Shown: piece by piece, positions 37,530 through 46,519 of the stretch
Numbering within the stretch: position 1 is the stretch's first letter
How the letters are laid out: every line of letters begins with the position of its first letter
Source of the DNA: Pseudohongiella sp.
GTDB lineage: Bacteria > Pseudomonadota > Gammaproteobacteria > Pseudomonadales > Pseudohongiellaceae
Length of the DNA stretch: 64,000 nt
NCBI GenBank assembly: GCA_030651695.1
Contig: JAUSCD010000029.1
Coordinates: forward strand, 124,001 to 188,000
Direction of reading: 5' to 3'
Translations under genes and position numbers: made by a program
Notes under the pieces: generated by a model
Database searches by the model: none
What the model was told of the DNA's origin: nothing
What the model saw: the letters and a program-made list of their open reading frames with translations, nothing else

Positions 37530-38430
37530 AAAACCCATTCAGCCTGATTCTAAACAGCCTGGCCCGGAACAAACAAATCTGCAAAAGGCATTCTCCCCTG
37601 TGATCTCGTCACAGGATCGTGGATTTTTGTACGGTGATGGTGTTTTTGAAACCGTTCGTTATCGCGGAGGCAGGTTGTTGCTATGGGCACTGCACCGCGA
37701 CCGGCTTGTCAGAAGCTGCGAAACACTTGTTATTCCTCTGCGTGAAGATGTTCTCGATCAGATTGTTTCTGAATCAATTGAGCTTGCGCCAGCCGCTGAC
37801 TGCATCCTGAAAATAATAGTGACACGTGGCGAAGGAGGTCGTGGTTATGTACCGCCGATTTCAGCTGAAGCGTCGGTAGTATTGCAATGGCATGCACTTC
37901 CGGCGGACATTGCTGAATCATCACGACAGGGCATTGATTGTATTATCTGCGATCATCCTCTGTCTCTTAATCCTGTCACGGCTGGCATCAAACATCTCAA
38001 TCGTCTGGATCAGGTGATGGCAAGTTTGCAACTGAGGCAGGCTGCACAAAGTTTTCCTGCTATCAGAGAGGGGTTGATGTGTGATGTGGACGGCAACGTT
38101 ATTGAAGGCACACGAAGCAATATTTTTGCTGTCATAGACAACAGGTTGTGTACGCCTGATTTAAGTCGCGCCGGTGTCCAGGGAGTTGCCCGCAGTTTTC
38201 TGAGCGAACAATTCAGTGTAGCGGGTATCGCACTGGAAGTGCGCCATATCTCTCAACAGGAATTGAGACTTGCGTCCGAGCTTTTTGTTTGCAACAGTGT
38301 CTTGGGTGTGTGGCCCGTAAACAGAATTTTGTTCCTGGAAAATAATGCTGCGAGTGTACAGGTTCAATTTCCTTCCCGGCAGATGGCAGATATTGCCGGC
38401 AAGGCACTACAAGAAATTTTTTCTTTATGA
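37516..38430 (+). CDS. pabC: Aminodeoxychorismate lyase
   Basis: PLP-dependent class IV aminotransferase-fold enzyme that makes 4-aminobenzoate for folate. 304 residues from the ATG at 37516, which has GGAG 8 bases upstream. DRGFLYGDGVFETVRYRGG near residue 36 is the family N-terminal signature. The PLP lysine lies in TAGIKHLNRLDQVMA near 158. GNVIEGTRSNIFAV near 195 is the conserved active-site loop. The N-terminal 30 residues are longer and less conserved than usual, so the start carries some doubt. Its initiation region is inside a terminator hairpin. Confidence 0.9.
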   Translation: MAPFLKPIQPDSKQPGPEQTNLQKAFSPVISSQDRGFLYGDGVFETVRYRGGRLLLWALHRDRLVRSCETLVIPLREDVLDQIVSESIELAPAADCILKIIVTRGEGGRGYVPPISAEASVVLQWHALPADIAESSRQGIDCIICDHPLSLNPVTAGIKHLNRLDQVMASLQLRQAAQSFPAIREGLMCDVDGNVIEGTRSNIFAVIDNRLCTPDLSRAGVQGVARSFLSEQFSVAGIALEVRHISQQELRLASELFVCNSVLGVWPVNRILFLENNAASVQVQFPSRQMADIAGKALQEIFSL

Positions 38431-39455
38431 CTATGTTGCGGATTATATTTTCCTACCTGCTTCGGCTCATGTTGGTTGCTTCGCTGCTGGCATTGCTTGT
38501 GGCCGCAGGTTTGTATTATTTGACTCGCCAGTATTTAGCTACTCCCATAGCGCTTGAGCACCCGGTCGTTGTCATGATAGAGCCGGGCCAGTCGCTGACC
38601 CGCATCTCGTATCAGCTGGCCGATGCCGGCTATCTGACCTGGCCCCGGGTTTTTGTTGCATGGGCGCGCTGGGAAGGACTCGACAGATCAATCAAAACCG
38701 GTGAGTACGAATTAACACCAGGGCTTACACCTGTAACCTTGATGGACCTGTTGATGTCTGGTCGCAATGTGCAGTACCCGCTGACATTGATAGAGGGTTG
38801 GACAGCAAGGCAGGCGCTGCAACATCTGTGGCAGCAGGATACCATCGTGCCGACACTGCAAGACCTTTCAGATGACGAATTGTTGCAAAAGCTGCAGTCG
38901 CCATTTCCGTTCCTGGAGGGCACACTTTTCCCGGATACTTATTTCCATACACGTGGCACAACGGACGAAGCGATTATCCGCCGTGCGCATCGCCAACTGA
39001 TATCGGTACTTGAATCTGAATGGCTGCAAAGAGCACAAGGCTTGCCATACGAGAATCAGTGGGAAGCATTGATCATGGCGTCGATCATAGAAAAAGAATC
39101 GGGCTATCAGGCAGAAAAGGCCGATATATCCGGAGTGTTTGTACGACGCCTGCAGCAAGGCATGCGTCTGCAATCAGATCCCACGGTTATCTATGGTGTT
39201 GGTGATGCTTATACAGGGGTGATTCGACGCAGCGATCTGGACACAACGACGCCCTGGAATACCTACCGCATTTCGGGTCTGCCGCCCTCACCGATTGCGT
39301 TAAGCGGCAGGGATTCAATCCGGGCGAGTTTGAATCCGAATGATGGCACAGCGCTCTATTTTGTTTCGCGCGGGGATGGCAGCCATCAGTTTTCAAACAC
39401 ACTGCAAGAACATAATGCTGCTGTACGTCAATATCTGAGGAATAACAATGAGTGA
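38427..39455 (+). CDS. mltG: Endolytic murein transglycosylase MltG
   Basis: Inner-membrane YceG-like enzyme that cleaves nascent peptidoglycan and helps set glycan length. 342 residues (340 in E. coli). One N-terminal membrane helix ([21 protein letters not shown], residues about 11-30) precedes a LysM-like subdomain ([18 protein letters not shown]). The catalytic Glu is in [14 protein letters not shown] near residue 222. [10 protein letters not shown] and [13 protein letters not shown] complete the signature. It overlaps the pabC stop (ATGA) and tmk by 8 bases. Confidence 0.96.
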   Translation: MTMLRIIFSYLLRLMLVASLLALLVAAGLYYLTRQYLATPIALEHPVVVMIEPGQSLTRISYQLADAGYLTWPRVFVAWARWEGLDRSIKTGEYELTPGLTPVTLMDLLMSGRNVQYPLTLIEGWTARQALQHLWQQDTIVPTLQDLSDDELLQKLQSPFPFLEGTLFPDTYFHTRGTTDEAIIRRAHRQLISVLESEWLQRAQGLPYENQWEALIMASIIEKESGYQAEKADISGVFVRRLQQGMRLQSDPTVIYGVGDAYTGVIRRSDLDTTTPWNTYRISGLPPSPIALSGRDSIRASLNPNDGTALYFVSRGDGSHQFSNTLQEHNAAVRQYLRNNNE

Positions 39456-40107
39456 GCAGACCGTCACCAAAAGAGGCTGTTTCATTACGGTTGAAGGTAC
39501 TGAGGGTGTAGGCAAAACCACCAATATCGCGTGGATCAGGCAGTGTCTGCTTGCGCACGGGATTGAACCGTTACAAACAAGAGAGCCTGGTGGCACTGAG
39601 CTGGCGGAACAAATTCGTGCTTTGTTGTTAAGCCCGCGTGATGAAAAGATGGCGGAGTTGACTGAATTGTTGCTGGTATTTGCTGCCAGAGCCCAACATC
39701 TCGCGCAAAAGATAAATCCCGCACTGACTGCCGGGCAATGGGTGTTGTGTGATCGTTTTACGGATGCCACCTACGCCTATCAAGGCGGCGGACGCAATCT
39801 TGATAAACAGACTATCTCTACGCTGGAAAACCTTGTTCAGGGTGAGCTGCGCCCGGACCTGATATTGATTCTGGACATCGAACCTGAACTGGGTCTTCAG
39901 CGCGCACGCCTGCGCGGCGAACCTGACAGATTTGAACAAGAGACATTGGCATTTTTTAATCGTGTTCGGGCAGCTTACCTCGACCGCGCCAGGCAGAATC
40001 CATCACGTTATCTGATTGTGGACGCCAGCCAGCCTCTGGATCAGGTCCAGCAACAGATTAAACTCGGGCTTGATAATTTTATCTCCGCCGGAGATACAGC
40101 AATATGA
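39448..40107 (+). CDS. tmk: Thymidylate kinase
   Basis: Phosphorylates dTMP to dTDP. 219 residues (213 in E. coli). The P-loop is [13 protein letters not shown] near residue 13, [13 protein letters not shown] carries the DR(E)PGG-like motif near 44, and the LID/DRF segment [21 protein letters not shown] lies near 97. It overlaps both mltG (8 bases) and holB (4 bases), consistent with coupled translation in the pabC-mltG-tmk-holB-pilZ string. Confidence 0.96.
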   Translation: MSEQTVTKRGCFITVEGTEGVGKTTNIAWIRQCLLAHGIEPLQTREPGGTELAEQIRALLLSPRDEKMAELTELLLVFAARAQHLAQKINPALTAGQWVLCDRFTDATYAYQGGGRNLDKQTISTLENLVQGELRPDLILILDIEPELGLQRARLRGEPDRFEQETLAFFNRVRAAYLDRARQNPSRYLIVDASQPLDQVQQQIKLGLDNFISAGDTAI

Positions 40108-41054
40108 GTACCGTATTGCCATGGCATGAAGATGCCTGGCACCAGATCCAGAGCCAGATTCGCGGTGGCAGACTGCCTCACGCGATTTTATTGCAAGGAT
40201 TGCCGGGTAGTGGGCGACGTCAATTTGCTGATGCTTTGTGTGCACACCTGTTATGCGAGTCTGAAGCGGACAAGCCATGTGGCCGCTGCCGTCAGTGCAT
40301 GCTGTATAACAGCGGAAACCATCCTGATGTGTTGGTGCTTGAACCTGAAGAGAAAAGCAAAAGCATCAAAATAGATCAGATTCGGCGTCTGAGTTTGTTT
40401 GTTGCCCAGACCAGTAATCAGAGCAATGTGACTAAACTTATCGTGATACGGCCTGCGGAAGCCCTCGGTCCGGCCGCCGCGAACTCATTGCTGAAGAGTC
40501 TGGAGGAACCACCCGGCAGAACGCTTTTTATGCTGATTGCGGAACCTGGCACAGCGCTATTGCCTACTATTCGCAGTCGCTGCCAGCCTGTTGCCCTTGC
40601 CGGTGCCGGCACAGAACAGGCTATGGCCTGGTTACAGCTTCACAGTAGTGCTGCCGTTGACGATTTGGCAGCAGCGCTGCAGCTCGCCCCGGGATCTCCT
40701 GTTGCTGCCCTGGCGCTGCTGGAGGAGGGTTTGCCAGCATGGCGTGCAGGGATTGAGGAGCGTCTTTCTGAGCTGGCAAGCGGACGCCTGAGCCCGGTCG
40801 AACTCGCAAAACTGGCAAGCACGCAGCCAGCTCTGCGTGCTATACATTTGATAGAAGAAATCAGCGCCCGGGATAGTCGTGCGTTTATACAATCGCATCA
40901 TATGCAAGACTTGCGCAGGGAGTTGCTCTTTCAGCACAAACTGCTTCCTGTAAAACAACAATTGAATAGCACTGCCAATCCTAATGAGCTGATGGCGCTT
41001 GAGTATTTGTTGATTGAATATGCCGGCTTGCTGAAGGCACGCACCGGCACCTGA
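40104..41054 (+). CDS. holB: DNA polymerase III subunit delta prime
   Basis: Clamp-loader subunit. 316 residues (334 in E. coli). The AAA+ domain starts [23 protein letters not shown]. The P-loop Lys is replaced by Arg, consistent with delta prime not hydrolysing ATP. Four zinc-ligand cysteines appear in [18 protein letters not shown] near residues 50-66. [21 protein letters not shown] near 131 and [12 protein letters not shown] near 155 (SRC motif) are typical. It overlaps tmk by 4 bases. Confidence 0.95.
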   Translation: MSTVLPWHEDAWHQIQSQIRGGRLPHAILLQGLPGSGRRQFADALCAHLLCESEADKPCGRCRQCMLYNSGNHPDVLVLEPEEKSKSIKIDQIRRLSLFVAQTSNQSNVTKLIVIRPAEALGPAAANSLLKSLEEPPGRTLFMLIAEPGTALLPTIRSRCQPVALAGAGTEQAMAWLQLHSSAAVDDLAAALQLAPGSPVAALALLEEGLPAWRAGIEERLSELASGRLSPVELAKLASTQPALRAIHLIEEISARDSRAFIQSHHMQDLRRELLFQHKLLPVKQQLNSTANPNELMALEYLLIEYAGLLKARTGT

Positions 41055-41095
41055 AATCTGAACTCTTTTTTCTGAAACATGGACGGATCAGACAA

Positions 41096-41449
41096 TTGAA
41101 ACCATCAACTATGAGGCCCGGAATGCTCAGGCTGGCGTTTTCAGACACCGACGTGCTGAAAGCCTGCTACATGCCATTTCTGAAGCGTAAAGGTTTGTTT
41201 GTTCCTTCGACACAGATGCGTGAGATGGGCGAAAAACTGTTCCTGGTGGTGCAACTGAAACAGCAGAATCTGACAGTGGCAGGCATGGCAAGCGTATGCT
41301 GGATAACACCCAATTATTGCAGTGATGGTCGAGAGACCGGGTACGGTTTGCACTTTGACGATGATGCTGGAGAGCTGAGCGCAGCCATTGCTTCTGCCGT
41401 CGGGGCTGATAATGTTTGTTCTCAGCGCACAGTGAGTTATACCCTGTGA
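41096..41449 (+). CDS. pilZ: Type IV pilus assembly protein PilZ
   Basis: 117 residues from a TTG at 41096, preceded by GGAT; an ATG at 41111 would give 112 residues. Segments LRLAFSDTDVLKACYMPFLKRKGLFVPS and VAGMASVCWITPNYC, and GYGLHFDDDAG follow the P. aeruginosa PilZ (118 residues) pattern. This founding-type PilZ lacks the RxxxR and DxSxxG motifs that bind c-di-GMP, and neither is visible here. holB-pilZ adjacency is standard in gammaproteobacteria with type IV pili, though no pilus structural genes are in the window. Confidence 0.9.
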   Translation: MKPSTMRPGMLRLAFSDTDVLKACYMPFLKRKGLFVPSTQMREMGEKLFLVVQLKQQNLTVAGMASVCWITPNYCSDGRETGYGLHFDDDAGELSAAIASAVGADNVCSQRTVSYTL

Positions 41450-41505
41450 TGGTCAGGCTGGGCTAGAATACAGCTATCACCCATGCAATCAGGAGTACAG
41501 TCAGC

Positions 41506-42051
41506 ATGATATTCAGTTTTCTTTCAACAACAAGAGTCAGTGATGCGCTGAAAGCACTGGCCGTTTCCGCCATGGTGTTCCTGATGGCCTGCTCAGCTGA
41601 TTCCGGCAGCAGTGCACAATCCGCCGACTCCGCACCTGCCGCGCAGATCACCATGGACATCTACAAAAGCCCGACCTGTGGTTGCTGCACGATCTGGCAG
41701 GATCACGCCCAGGAGCGCGGATTTGCCTTCAGAGTCCATCATATGGACAACAATGAATTGACCATGGAAAAGCTGCGCCGGGGTATCAATTTACGATATC
41801 ACTCCTGTCATACCACAGTCTCACAAGATGGCAGCGTCTTTGAGGGTCATATCCCAGCGTATCTGGTTCGGCAGTACCTTGCGGATAAGCCGGCTGACGC
41901 AATTGGTCTGGCAGTGCCAGGTATGCCGCTGGGTAGCCCGGGAATGGAAGCAGGTGATCGGTTGGACCCTTATGATGTGCTGCTGTTGAAAGCAGACGGA
42001 AGTTCGGAAGTCTACGCGCAAATCACAGAATTGCAGTCCCAGTACCAATAA
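41506..42051 (+). CDS. DUF411 family metal-associated lipoprotein
   Basis: 181 residues. A signal peptide ends in a lipobox (FLMACS, Cys near residue 29), followed by a Ser/Ala-rich linker. The DUF411 core shows the signature KSPTCGCCTIWQDHA near residues 54-70 with a CGCC metal-binding motif. CHTTV at about 104 and GHIPAYLVRQYLADKP near 116 complete it. DUF411 genes are usually found near copper/silver resistance genes, and a multicopper oxidase lies 5.5 kb away here. The exact function is unknown. The 3' end overlaps the convergent flavoprotein gene by 29 bases. Confidence 0.9.
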   Translation: MIFSFLSTTRVSDALKALAVSAMVFLMACSADSGSSAQSADSAPAAQITMDIYKSPTCGCCTIWQDHAQERGFAFRVHHMDNNELTMEKLRRGINLRYHSCHTTVSQDGSVFEGHIPAYLVRQYLADKPADAIGLAVPGMPLGSPGMEAGDRLDPYDVLLLKADGSSEVYAQITELQSQYQ

Positions 42052-43249
42052 TTGCCGAATTGCGTACCTGATCCCTGACGTGTTCCGCCAGTGCCATGCT
42101 GGCGGTAAGTCCAGGAGATTCAATGCCAAACAATTGCCACAACCCTTCCAGTCCATGCGAGTCCTTATCCTGAATCACAAAATCGGGAACAGTGCTTCCG
42201 GCTGTTTTTATACGCGGTCTGATGCCAGCGTAGGCGGTTTGTAGCCGGTTTGCTTCAAGTTCCGGGTAGTATTGTTGTATTTCCTTTATAAACAACGGCA
42301 TGCGTAATAAATCTACGGTATATTCAAGATTATCCACGGGCTCAATATCCGGGCCAAAACGGCATTGTCCCGCCATATCCAGCGTGGCGTGGATACCCAG
42401 GCCGCGCTGGGCCGGATCTGGCACGGGATAAATAAGATGGACAAAAGGGCTTTTGCCCGTAAGGCTCATATAATTGCCTTTAATGAAGCTCATCTCGGGC
42501 AAAGAAGAGGGCAGCAAGCCTGCAATTCGGGTCGCTACAGATACTGCATGCAATCCGGCACAATTGATCAATACTCGCGAATCAAGAGTCATTGCTTCAG
42601 GGCCCGACTGAATCTGCAGCCTGAATCCAGGGCCGTTTCCGAGGGGCTCGGCTCCTGTCAGTTCAGTGTGCAGGGCAAGGGTGACGCCATTTGCTTCAGC
42701 TTCTCCCAGAAAACTTGTCATCAAACCATGGCTGTCTACAATGCCGGTTTCAGGCGACCACAGAGCGACATCTGCCTGCACATGGGGTTCCAGCCGGTGT
42801 AATTGGTTTGTATCCAGAAACTCAAGCGAGTCAACGCCATTGGCCCGGGCTCGGTATTGGATATTTTCAAGCGCAGCGATTTCAGATCTGGCGGCAACAA
42901 TCAGCTTGCCAATACGCCGGTGGGGAATTTGATATTTCTCGCAGTAGCGGTAGAGCAACTCACGGCCGCGTACGCAACTGTTTGCTTTTATACTGCCGGG
43001 CGCGTAATAAATGCCAGCATGGATGACCTCACTGTTGCGGCTGCTGGTCTCCTCACCGATGCGGCCATGTTTCTCCAGCACCACAATTTCCCGGGAAGGG
43101 AATGCATTGGAGAGCTCCCTGGCCAGTGCCAGTCCCACAATGCCGGCTCCGATAATACAAATGTCGATAGCCGGCACTGGCGGTGTCTGATCAATACGCA
43201 GAGGCGCCACCGTCGCTGCGTGGATCAGAGGTGGCGTGCATGACGCCAT
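42023..43249 (-). CDS. FAD-dependent oxidoreductase, L-2-hydroxyglutarate oxidase-like
   Basis: 408 residues as drawn; the DAO-type FAD fold begins at about residue 29 (DICIIGAGIVGLALARELS). EETSSRNSEVIHAGIYYAPGS near 67-87 is the characteristic LhgO/L2HGDH active-site segment. SPETGIVDSHGLM near 166 and the C-terminal FGIESPGLTASMALAEHV also fit. The family oxidises L-2-hydroxyglutarate to 2-oxoglutarate and feeds electrons to quinones. The listed start overlaps the upstream ggt by 59 bases and has no ribosome site, so the true start may be an internal GTG (for example near 43210 or 43177). Confidence 0.82.
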   Translation of the reverse strand: MASCTPPLIHAATVAPLRIDQTPPVPAIDICIIGAGIVGLALARELSNAFPSREIVVLEKHGRIGEETSSRNSEVIHAGIYYAPGSIKANSCVRGRELLYRYCEKYQIPHRRIGKLIVAARSEIAALENIQYRARANGVDSLEFLDTNQLHRLEPHVQADVALWSPETGIVDSHGLMTSFLGEAEANGVTLALHTELTGAEPLGNGPGFRLQIQSGPEAMTLDSRVLINCAGLHAVSVATRIAGLLPSSLPEMSFIKGNYMSLTGKSPFVHLIYPVPDPAQRGLGIHATLDMAGQCRFGPDIEPVDNLEYTVDLLRMPLFIKEIQQYYPELEANRLQTAYAGIRPRIKTAGSTVPDFVIQDKDSHGLEGLWQLFGIESPGLTASMALAEHVRDQVRNSAIIGTGTAIL

Positions 43250-44879
43250 TTTGCATCAAAATGGAGTTGGCATCACCCAGGCCATAACCCATCGGCGCTA
43301 AATCTATATGGCCCATCGCTTCCAGTCTTTGCTGTGCGCCATCCTGCAGTGCGCCTGGCTCAATTCTGATCATGTCAGGTTGCCACTGGTGGTGGATGCG
43401 CGGACTGGCAACAGCGTCTTCGATGCCCATTTCATGGTCCAGTACATTGAGCATGACCTGAAACACTGTGTTGATGATCGTTGATCCGCCAGGTGACCCG
43501 GTGACCAGAACCGGCTCGCCGTCACGCGTCACAATCGTGGGTGTCATCGAGCTGAGCATACGTTTGCCAGGTTCGATTTTATTGGCTTCATCTCCCAGCA
43601 AGCCATAGGCATTTGGCTCGTTCGGTTTGGCGGAAAAGTCGTCCATCTCGTTGTTCAGCAGGAACCCTGCGCCGGGGACTACAATACGGTTGCCATAACC
43701 GAGATTGAGCGTTGTGGTTAAAGCAACAGAGATGCCGTTTTTATCCATCACTGAAAAGTGGGTAGTCTCCATGCTTTCCATGGGCCAGCTGCCTGAGCCA
43801 ATGTCAGCACTTCGTGACGCCTGGTCGGGATTGAAGTCGAGGAAACGCTGACGTGCATAGTTTTTGTCGGTCAGCATGTCCAGCGGCACCGGATAGAAGT
43901 CCGGGTCACCCATGTGCTCGGCGCGGTCGGCATAGGCCCTGCGTTGCGCCTCGACCATCAGATGTATCGCTTCGGCAGAGCCCCAACCCATGCTTTTGAC
44001 ATCATAAGCTTCCAGCATATTCATCATCTGTACTACCAACGCGCCGCCAGAAGAGGGGGGGGGCATGGACCAGATATCGTACCCGCGATAGCTGCCCTTT
44101 ATGGGTTCCCGCCACTCGGCGTTGTAGCCTGCCAGATCTTCATGAGAAATCATGCCGTCAAGGCGCTGCATTTCAGCGATCAGCAAGTCAGCGGTTTTGC
44201 CTTTGTAAAACCCGTCCCGGCCTTCAGCGGAAATGCGCTTCAGGGTCTCGGCCAGATCTTTCTGTACCCAGAGTTCGCCAGCTTGCCAGGGTTGGCCGTT
44301 GTTGCTGAATACTGCCATCGAGGCAGGGTAGTCGCGCATGCTGTTCAGCACACGCTCGAAATCCTGCGCCATATCTGCTGAAAGAGGAAAGCCTTCTTCC
44401 GCGAGCTTGATTGCCGGGGCTATTACCTGTTCACGATCCATGCTGCCGTAGCGCTCAAGCGCGTCCAGTAATCCGGCGACACTGCCAGGGACGCCGGCTG
44501 CCTGTGCACTATAGAGAGACTTGCGCCGGTCGACATTGCCGGCATCATCCAGAAACATATCCGGGAATGCCGTGCCCGGAGCTTTTTCGCGGTGATCCTG
44601 GGTCACTACGGTACCGTCATCCAGCCTTATCACCATAAAACCACCACCACCAATATTGCCGGCGGAGGGGTAGGTGACTGCCAGAGCGAAGGCAGTGGCG
44701 ACAGCTGCATCAACTGCATTGCCGCCCTGTCTGAGAATTTCGACGCCAACATCAGAAGCCAGCTGTGAACGTGATGTCACTACACCGTTGCTACCGGATA
44801 CAGTATTGGCAAAACCCGATGGTGCAATGACTAAACTGACAATCAGGAAAAAGGAGATAAACGAACGTCTGAGCATCAC
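43191..44879 (-). CDS. ggt: Gamma-glutamyltransferase
   Basis: Periplasmic Ntn-hydrolase that cleaves or transfers the gamma-glutamyl group of glutathione. 562 residues (580 in E. coli). A signal peptide covers about residues 1-24 (ends SGFAN). The large subunit has GGNAVDAAVATAFALAVTYPS near 52 and NIGGGGFMVI near 75. The autoprocessing and catalytic Thr372 lies in METTHFSVMDKNG, and the substrate loop GNRIVVPGAGFLLNNEMDDF follows. SSMTPTIV and GSPGGSTIINTV are in the small subunit. It diverges from glutathione reductase. Confidence 0.95.
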   Translation of the reverse strand: MMLRRSFISFFLIVSLVIAPSGFANTVSGSNGVVTSRSQLASDVGVEILRQGGNAVDAAVATAFALAVTYPSAGNIGGGGFMVIRLDDGTVVTQDHREKAPGTAFPDMFLDDAGNVDRRKSLYSAQAAGVPGSVAGLLDALERYGSMDREQVIAPAIKLAEEGFPLSADMAQDFERVLNSMRDYPASMAVFSNNGQPWQAGELWVQKDLAETLKRISAEGRDGFYKGKTADLLIAEMQRLDGMISHEDLAGYNAEWREPIKGSYRGYDIWSMPPPSSGGALVVQMMNMLEAYDVKSMGWGSAEAIHLMVEAQRRAYADRAEHMGDPDFYPVPLDMLTDKNYARQRFLDFNPDQASRSADIGSGSWPMESMETTHFSVMDKNGISVALTTTLNLGYGNRIVVPGAGFLLNNEMDDFSAKPNEPNAYGLLGDEANKIEPGKRMLSSMTPTIVTRDGEPVLVTGSPGGSTIINTVFQVMLNVLDHEMGIEDAVASPRIHHQWQPDMIRIEPGALQDGAQQRLEAMGHIDLAPMGYGLGDANSILMQNGVMHATSDPRSDGGASAY

Positions 44880-45054
44880 TATGCCTCTTGTTTAAGGTCT
44901 GCGGATTCGCCTCAATGCTATCACAAAGCATTTCAAGACAGGCATGCAGCTGATTAAATTCCTGAGGTTTTTTAGAGTAACGCAAGCTGCCGACTATACC
45001 TGTATCAGCATCGCCGGTTATAGTTGCTATCCGAATTGTGACCCAGAGGTTTTA

Positions 45055-46431
45055 ATGCCGCACTTTGATTACGACTTTTTTGTTATTGGCGCGGGCTCCG
45101 GCGGGGTCAGAGCATCACGCACAGCCGCGGCGCTTGGTGCCCGTACAGCAATTGCAGAAGAGCGATTTTTCGGTGGCACATGCGTGAATGTAGGCTGCAT
45201 CCCGAAAAAACTTTATACCTATGCGGCTCAGTTCCCGCACCAGGTGCGTGACGCGGCGGCTTACGGATGGCAGATCGCACAGCCTCCGACTTTTGACTGG
45301 CGTCTCCTGAAGCAAAACAAAGATAAAGAAATCAGTCGATTGAATGGTATATATAAAAACATTCTTAACTCGTCTGGGGTCGAGATTATCGAAGGCAGAG
45401 CAATCATTACCGGGCCTAACCAGCTTGATGTCGCTGGCAGGACTGTGACAGCCCGCTACATCCTCATTGCCACGGGTGGCCGATCAAGATTGCCTGGGAT
45501 TCCGGGAGGCGAGCTAGCGCTGAATTCTGATGACTTTTTTGAACTGACCAGACAGCCCGGCACAGTTGTTGTAGTTGGTGGTGGTTATATAGCGACTGAA
45601 CTTGCGGGCGTTTTTGCCGGCCTTGGCTCAAAGGTGCATCTTGTTCATCGTGGCGATAGCCTGCTGCGTGGTTTCGACAGAGAGCTCGCGGATTTTGTGA
45701 CTGACGCCTTGCATTCGTATGCTGATCTGCATCTGGGCACGCAGGTTGTCAGTATTGAGAAATCCTCAGATGCATCGTCAGAGCTTGTCATCTGTCTTGA
45801 CGACGGCCGCAGGTTGCCAGCCGATCAGATTCTGTTCGCCACGGGCCGTACAGCCAATACCGCTGGCCTGGGACTTGAACAACTGGGTGTGGACCTTGAT
45901 GACACTGGCGCAGTCGTCGTCAATGAGGAGTTTGAAAGCAGCGTGCCCGGCATATTCGCGGTTGGCGATGTCATCAATCGCGTAACCCTTACGCCTGTCG
46001 CTCTGGCCGAAGGCCAGACCTTGGCGCGCAGACTTTTTTCGAGTGATGCAGAGCTCAGAAAAAGCAGGGTGTCCTACGATCTGATTCCATCCGCAGTGTT
46101 CTGCGATCCTCAACTGGCGACGGTTGGTTTGACAGAGGAGCAGGCTAGGGCAACGTTCCCCGGGCTAAAAGTCTTCAAGAGCAGATTCAGGCCGTTAAAG
46201 CATACCCTGACGGGGGCTGCAGAGTTTACCTTGATGAAAATGCTGGTTGATGCTGCAACCGATAAAGTTGTAGGTGTCCACATGGCGGGAGCAGACGCTG
46301 CCGAAATCATTCAGGGCATGGCGGTGGCGCTGCAGGCCGGCGCTACCAAGGCGGATTTCGACAATACTCTGGGGATTCATCCCACTGCCGCCGAAGAGTT
46401 TGTGACCATGCGTACGCCAGTAGCTGACTGA
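45055..46431 (+). CDS. gor: Glutathione-disulfide reductase
   Basis: NADPH-dependent reduction of glutathione disulfide in the cytoplasm. 458 residues from the ATG at 45055 (AGAGGT upstream); the open frame extends 37 codons further but without family sequence. FAD motif FVIGAGSGGVRASRTAA, the redox disulfide GGTCVNVGCIPKKLYTYAAQF near residue 41, and GGGYIATELAGVFAGLGSK near 178 are clear. VHRGDSLLRGFD supplies arginines of the NADPH-specific type. C-terminal GIHPTAAEEFVTMR has the catalytic His-Glu. It diverges from ggt, pairing glutathione breakdown with recycling. Confidence 0.93.
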   Translation: MPHFDYDFFVIGAGSGGVRASRTAAALGARTAIAEERFFGGTCVNVGCIPKKLYTYAAQFPHQVRDAAAYGWQIAQPPTFDWRLLKQNKDKEISRLNGIYKNILNSSGVEIIEGRAIITGPNQLDVAGRTVTARYILIATGGRSRLPGIPGGELALNSDDFFELTRQPGTVVVVGGGYIATELAGVFAGLGSKVHLVHRGDSLLRGFDRELADFVTDALHSYADLHLGTQVVSIEKSSDASSELVICLDDGRRLPADQILFATGRTANTAGLGLEQLGVDLDDTGAVVVNEEFESSVPGIFAVGDVINRVTLTPVALAEGQTLARRLFSSDAELRKSRVSYDLIPSAVFCDPQLATVGLTEEQARATFPGLKVFKSRFRPLKHTLTGAAEFTLMKMLVDAATDKVVGVHMAGADAAEIIQGMAVALQAGATKADFDNTLGIHPTAAEEFVTMRTPVAD

Positions 46432-46519
46432 TGTCCGGTTCTGGCGATCCGGAGAGATCTGATAAACGTAATGCTCTTATACCCACATCAATACGTTGAT
46501 TGCTGAGAATAAAAAAAAT

